Shown piece after piece: positions 60,096 to 64,000 of a stretch of DNA of 64,000 bases (positions within the stretch are counted from its first letter, which is position 1; each line of letters starts with the position of its first letter). This stretch comes from Apostichopus japonicus. Its lineage: Eukaryota > Echinodermata > Holothuroidea > Aspidochirotida > Stichopodidae. The position numbers and the translations under genes are program-made. The notes beneath the pieces were generated by a model that worked only from the letters and a program-made list of their open reading frames with translations, ran no database searches and had not been told where the DNA came from. The stretch is from the NCBI RefSeq assembly GCF_037975245.1, contig NC_092565.1:7432999-7496998 (forward strand). The letters are read 5' to 3'.

Positions 60096-60567
60096 TTGGC
60101 CCCAAAATGGGGCCCAAATTTCAGTTGTCGCAACTCTCTGTATATAAGGCTCTGCTGGCAAGATGCGTCGAGCGCCCTCTTTGGAAACTTCTTTTGCCAA
60201 AATTTACCCAAAATCGATTTCGCCCAAATGACGTAACCGGGGGTAACAGATGCTCAGGAGCCCAAATCTGCAACTCCCAGGTCCATATCTGCTTCCGTTC
60301 GGGAGATACGTGGTCCCAAAGGACCCGATAGAAATATGTGTTCTTTATAAGTGCAAAATTTGGAAAACCCCCTCTTTTCAGCCCCCTCTCTTGTCCTCTC
60401 TGAAACACCCATCGACATTAAAAGTAGACGTGGAGTAGAAGACACCCTTGTCTTTGTTATACACCAATTTCGTGTAATTATCTGACCGGGAAAGGCTTTT
60501 TTCGCTCAGTTTGCAACTTCAGAAGAACAATAGAAAACCGGAAAACTTTTCGGGACAACAAAAGGTT
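60096..60567. repeat. Rearranged copy of the THAP upstream region
   Basis: The inverted block 60096-60161 (TTGGCCCCAAAATGG, AGTTGTCGCAACTCTCTG, AAGGCTCTGCTGGCAAG) and the direct block 60499-60567 (TTTGCAACTTCAGAAGAAC, AAAACCGGAAAAC, AACAAAAGGTTT) correspond to 57957-57881 and 57781-57850. The intervening 330 bp has no match that I saw. Confidence 0.72.
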
Positions 60568-60654
60568 TTAAACCTTTGTTCGTCGTAAAAGTTTTTCACT
60601 CGTACTTTTTTTTGAGGTGAAAAAACTTGTTGTCGCAAAGGCGATAAATGTGTA

Positions 60655-61051
60655 AGTTTAAAGTGTGAAGCGTATTACATGTGGGACCTTCCCTTATTTC
60701 AATAATCTCGTTTAGGAATTGCAACACGACAAACACGGAACCGATACTGTATGGTACCTGGAATTATATACATTTATAAATGATGTTTACATGATAAAAT
60801 ATTGTAAATATTTATTAGGATTGTTACACTTCTTTGTTATGCAAATGAGGACTGTAATAACAATATTCCTACCAGGGAACATTAAATATCTGAAAAGTGA
60901 AGTGTCTCAGCCGAGGTCCTCATGACTCCAAGCAGGACTTAAAATACATTTCGGACATTTATTTTCGTGCTATGAACTCGCTATACCAGCGATAAAAAAG
61001 AAGTCTCAGAAATACCGTCCTTGGAATATCTGTGTGTTATACGTAATAAAT
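60655..61051 (+). repeat. Dispersed 400-bp repeat, copy 2
   Basis: Same orientation as 32547-32947 and nearly identical, with small deletions (for example near 60855). Together with the downstream 1.5-kb repeat it reproduces the order seen at 32.5-35.4 kb. Confidence 0.93.
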
Positions 61052-61699
61052 CACGGAAGTTACCAGCTTGCCTTGACGTACGTCCTTTCAGTATAGGTAC
61101 CCGTCCTAGGTAAACTATTTCCCAGAAACATTAATTGCCCTAGCTGTAAAAACAATCACCAGTAGCCTAGTGATTCTCGAGAACTAGTGAGTGGTTATAA
61201 CCGAAACAAACGACAAACGCAGTACCATAATCAAGATTGCGAAATTCAGTTTTACAAGATGGTATAAACCCTAAAAATTTCACATGTTAGTTTTGCTGAA
61301 AGTATACCAGTTAGTATTTTGAGTTCAGACGATATCTAAGAATATGACTTATAATATATTTCCGACTGTCGCCAGCTTCAATTCGGAATTTCCGACTGTC
61401 GCACTCTAACTTTTCTGACTGTCGCACTTTTCTTTTCATATGTTCTTGTAATTTGTGAGTGACATAAAATTTTCGATCAAAATTGACCTTTAATCAGTCA
61501 TATTTACCACGTTTTCCTCGTCACATTGAGAAATTGTATCTCGCGATCCTTATACTCCACCATACAAAACTTTGTATGATTTTGAATACTCTAAAAAAAA
61601 ATACAACGTTCGCCAGCTTCAATTCGGATAATTTATGTATTAATTTTGCTATTGGGTGGGTCGACCCTGTTCACTTGCTTCAAGTAAGTTCAGGATATA
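61052..61699. other. Spacer between dispersed repeats
   Basis: This sequence is not obviously similar to the matching interval at 32948-33821. The phrase CGCCAGCTTCAATTCGGA occurs twice (61369 and 61610), with TTTCCGACTGTCGCA repeated between. No gene seen. Confidence 0.6.
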
Positions 61700-62132
61700 C
61701 AGGGACGTAGCCAGGGGGAGCAGGGGAGCGACTGCTCCCCCCTTTCAGTGTCGAAAAATATGTTTAAAAACTGTTGTTATTACACTGCTAAAACACAGTG
61801 ATAACGATGTTTGTTTTTAGGCCACTGCACATCTGGCTGTCTTACAAAATATGAAAGTTTATATTGTCCATCAGTTAAGTTCGTCAAATGTATTTCTGAT
61901 ATATTATGTAAAAGAACATGTAAAAGAATTCAAACAGGAAAACAAAATCTGCTGATAATATGATATCATATGATAATGATGAAACTGGCAACAAATTGCA
62001 CCAGATCGCATCTAAGGACCTTCAATTGTTCAAAAAATCTCAAAGGGGAGGGGGACACCCCCTCCCATTAGACCCCTCCCCATATCAATCGCAAAAGGTG
62101 CTCCCTCTTTCAAACTCCTGGCTACGTCATTG
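61700..62132 (+). mobile_element. hAT-like non-autonomous element, 433 bp
   Basis: Ends CAGGGACGTAGCCAGG and CCTGGCTACGTCATTG are inverted repeats with hAT-type CA...TG termini. GGATATA precedes the element and GGATATAC follows it, giving a 7-8 bp target duplication. The interior has the same GGGGAGGGGGACACCCCCTC block as the MITEs at 32.1 and 38.7 kb, so it is a distant relative of that family. Confidence 0.85.
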
Positions 62133-62482
62133 GGATATACATTGTCTCTATGGTATACAATTAAAACACCAATGCTAATCTATGGAAACTTAAAAGTGCC
62201 CTCAACATAAGCAAAAACTTTGCCCCATAAGGTACAAATGTATCGAAAAAAGTTCGGAACATAAGTGCAGTCGCGAAAGATGGGATGTCTGACTGACACT
62301 GACCGTATCGTTGACGATTAGTGCGGGGGTGGGGGTACAAGGCAGCAGTCGGAATTTTCTGGCTCCAAAACCCATCCAGTTGGAATTTCAGCCACTACAC
62401 CCCCCCCCCCCAATCATCAGGCCTTAGTTACGTCCCTGGGTGAGCCTGACATTTGTGGAAGGTGGGAAAAGGTTAACGGGAG

Positions 62483-64000
62483 TTATTATTAGACTTCAGT
62501 TAAGCTTAGCTTAACTGAAGTCAAATAATAACTCCTGTTCGCTTTTCTGTTATTAACTTTTACTTACGTAGAACGTACAGTTAGGCTACACTTATTAAAT
62601 TACAACTTAGGCTAGTTCCAACTGCAACGTGAGACGCAAATGTTTCGTTTCCTCTTCAAAATTCGTTCATTTGCAAAGAATTGTTGACAGTCTCTCATCT
62701 TGACTGCATTCCACAACCTACTATTTAGCCGAAATGGAGAACCGCGGTATCGGAATATGGAGACGACTGGCAAGCAAATACTTGGTCAAGCCAGGGAATT
62801 GTTACGGCTTATGTGATTTTTGTAAAATCATATTTGTATGAAGTGTAAATAAAGCTGAGAGTTAAGCGCGCGGTCGCGGTGAATTTGCCATTTTTGTTGT
62901 TGAGAACATTGCAATGTAAACAAAAAGGTTTTCATAAAAGCGACATGGCCAAGTTCACCCCTGAGCCTCTGTTCAGGGTGAAGGCTCAGTCACAGTGGGT
63001 TTTATTATATTTTGAATCCGCTTAGCTACAGTGAAGTTGCAGTCGTGAGTCGTGGTGGTGATACATACTGTAGACCAAAGCTAGTTCGTTTGAAGACTGC
63101 GATTGGCATTTCCGGAGGCAAAATGAGGTTTCAAATCTGCAGAGTATGCATATGGGCCTAGTTTAAGTTAGGCCGAATTATTTTGCATTTAACAATTCAG
63201 GCAATTTGAAAATATCAAGGTATAGGTCCTGGCAGAAGTGACACATGGACAAGTAGCCTACTTTATGTAGTACATGTATAGAATAATTTATATAGCATTG
63301 CAAAATGGGCATAGCCTACTGTTAATATGCAAGTGCAAAGATGCATGTGCACAGGTTTTGCACAAAATCTCTGTGACAAAGTTTAGAGCCTTTGAAACTG
63401 CTACTCCAACTTTGAACACTAAATTGTACCCTGTATGGTAAGTCTTAACGTGAAGCTAGGTGCATACTAGCAAATAGAGTTTGAGTTTGATTTATTTTCA
63501 CATAATATAAATAAAATGGTGAATAATTAAATTTCAAGGAGGTGGAGGAGGACTGAAGAAGCAGAGCTTTTACCAGCAGGCCCCCTTTACAAAAACAAAA
63601 AACAAAAAATTACAAAGTATAGGCTTTAGGCTAAGTTCATACCAGTATTTTAAGTTGAATAACCATTTCAATTTGAAAGTAAAATGAATTTTGTATAGCA
63701 CTTGATGTAAACATGGCATCACAGGTCATTATTGCACCATGAAATCATTCAAATCATGAATGAAATGTCAGTCAAGTTAACTTAAATATTCTGCATCCTA
63801 CAACAACCTCATAGCTGCATGGCCTACTTCATTGTAGAAAGTCTTAAGTTATTATCTAAAGTTGTGATAGATATAGCTATCCATATCAACAAAAGTCTCA
63901 ACAGTCATTAATCCTTTCTTTTTTTTTCTTTTACTTCATACTTGCATACAGTTTAAATTCCTCTCTCTTCTCAAATATACATCTTGCATGTTTGTATTTT
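62483..64000 (+). repeat. Dispersed 1.5-kb repeat, copy 2, with segment A inverted
   Basis: 62510-62822 is the reverse complement of 33822-34139. 62823-64000 matches 34140 onward directly and runs off the window end. Just before the inverted part, AGACTTCAGTTAAG (original orientation) is followed at once by CTTAACTGAAGTC, making a short perfect hairpin around 62490-62525. Confidence 0.92.

Larger units (their letters stand above)
58191..60654. other. Region downstream of the THAP exon
   Basis: No supported coding exon was found. It holds repeated GGCCTAGGCCTAG phrases (58207), poly-C/poly-G runs (59037-59130, 59910), two X-box-like motifs with CCAAT boxes (59588-59751), and the rearranged copy of the THAP upstream region (60096-60567). 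An open frame at 59228-59542 is not convincing. Confidence 0.55.

Overview
This window is eukaryotic nuclear DNA. Its genes have short exons flanked by GT...AG introns, and it carries tRNA-derived SINEs, non-autonomous hAT-type DNA transposons, (AT)n microsatellites and many long poly-G/poly-C tracts. The two recognisable genes (NELFA and FADS6) and the repeat landscape suggest a marine deuterostome, most likely an echinoderm. A sea cucumber is plausible, but the species cannot be fixed from sequence alone.

Layout. (1) 53-4869 (+): the last five exons of NELFA, encoding the C-terminal part of NELF-A, followed by a 53-bp minisatellite in the 3' UTR that appears to have grown out of the end of the coding sequence. 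(2) 8254-9372 (-): an intact single-exon FADS6 coding region, tail-to-tail with NELFA. (3) 15479-23643 (-): a nine-exon gene, reconstructed here, for a 570-residue PH - proline/tyrosine-rich linker - PDZ - PDZ protein ('gene A'). (4) 23.7-37.4 kb: a long gene-poor stretch full of transposon relics, dispersed repeats and a few possible regulatory motifs. (5) 37376-54393 (+): a second gene ('gene B'; a probable 5' UTR exon plus eleven coding exons, 415 residues) with an N-terminal zinc ribbon, a PH-like region and two PDZ domains. (6) 54.4-64 kb: duplicated non-coding blocks, the first exon of a THAP-domain gene (58039-58190, +), RFX-type X-box motifs, a hAT element and second copies of repeats also present at 32.5-35.4 kb.

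The most interesting result is that genes A and B lie head-to-head and are paralogues. They share the order PH - linker - PDZ - PDZ, and six introns, from the PH region through PDZ2, fall at corresponding positions with the same phase. Their C-terminal PDZ exons align residue by residue. Both linkers carry tyrosine motifs of the kind bound by SH2 domains, so a membrane-associated scaffold or adaptor role is a reasonable inference. No precise orthologue was recognised.

Other points worth following: an intron of gene B made of about eight repeats, nearly all carrying a consensus 5' splice site; a 318-bp segment inverted between two copies of a dispersed repeat; hAT insertions with 8-bp target duplications still readable; perfect DR1 nuclear-receptor motifs upstream of gene B; and a hairpin of about 42 bp upstream of FADS6. 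Exon boundaries were inferred by eye from splice signals, reading-frame continuity and homology, without transcript data.
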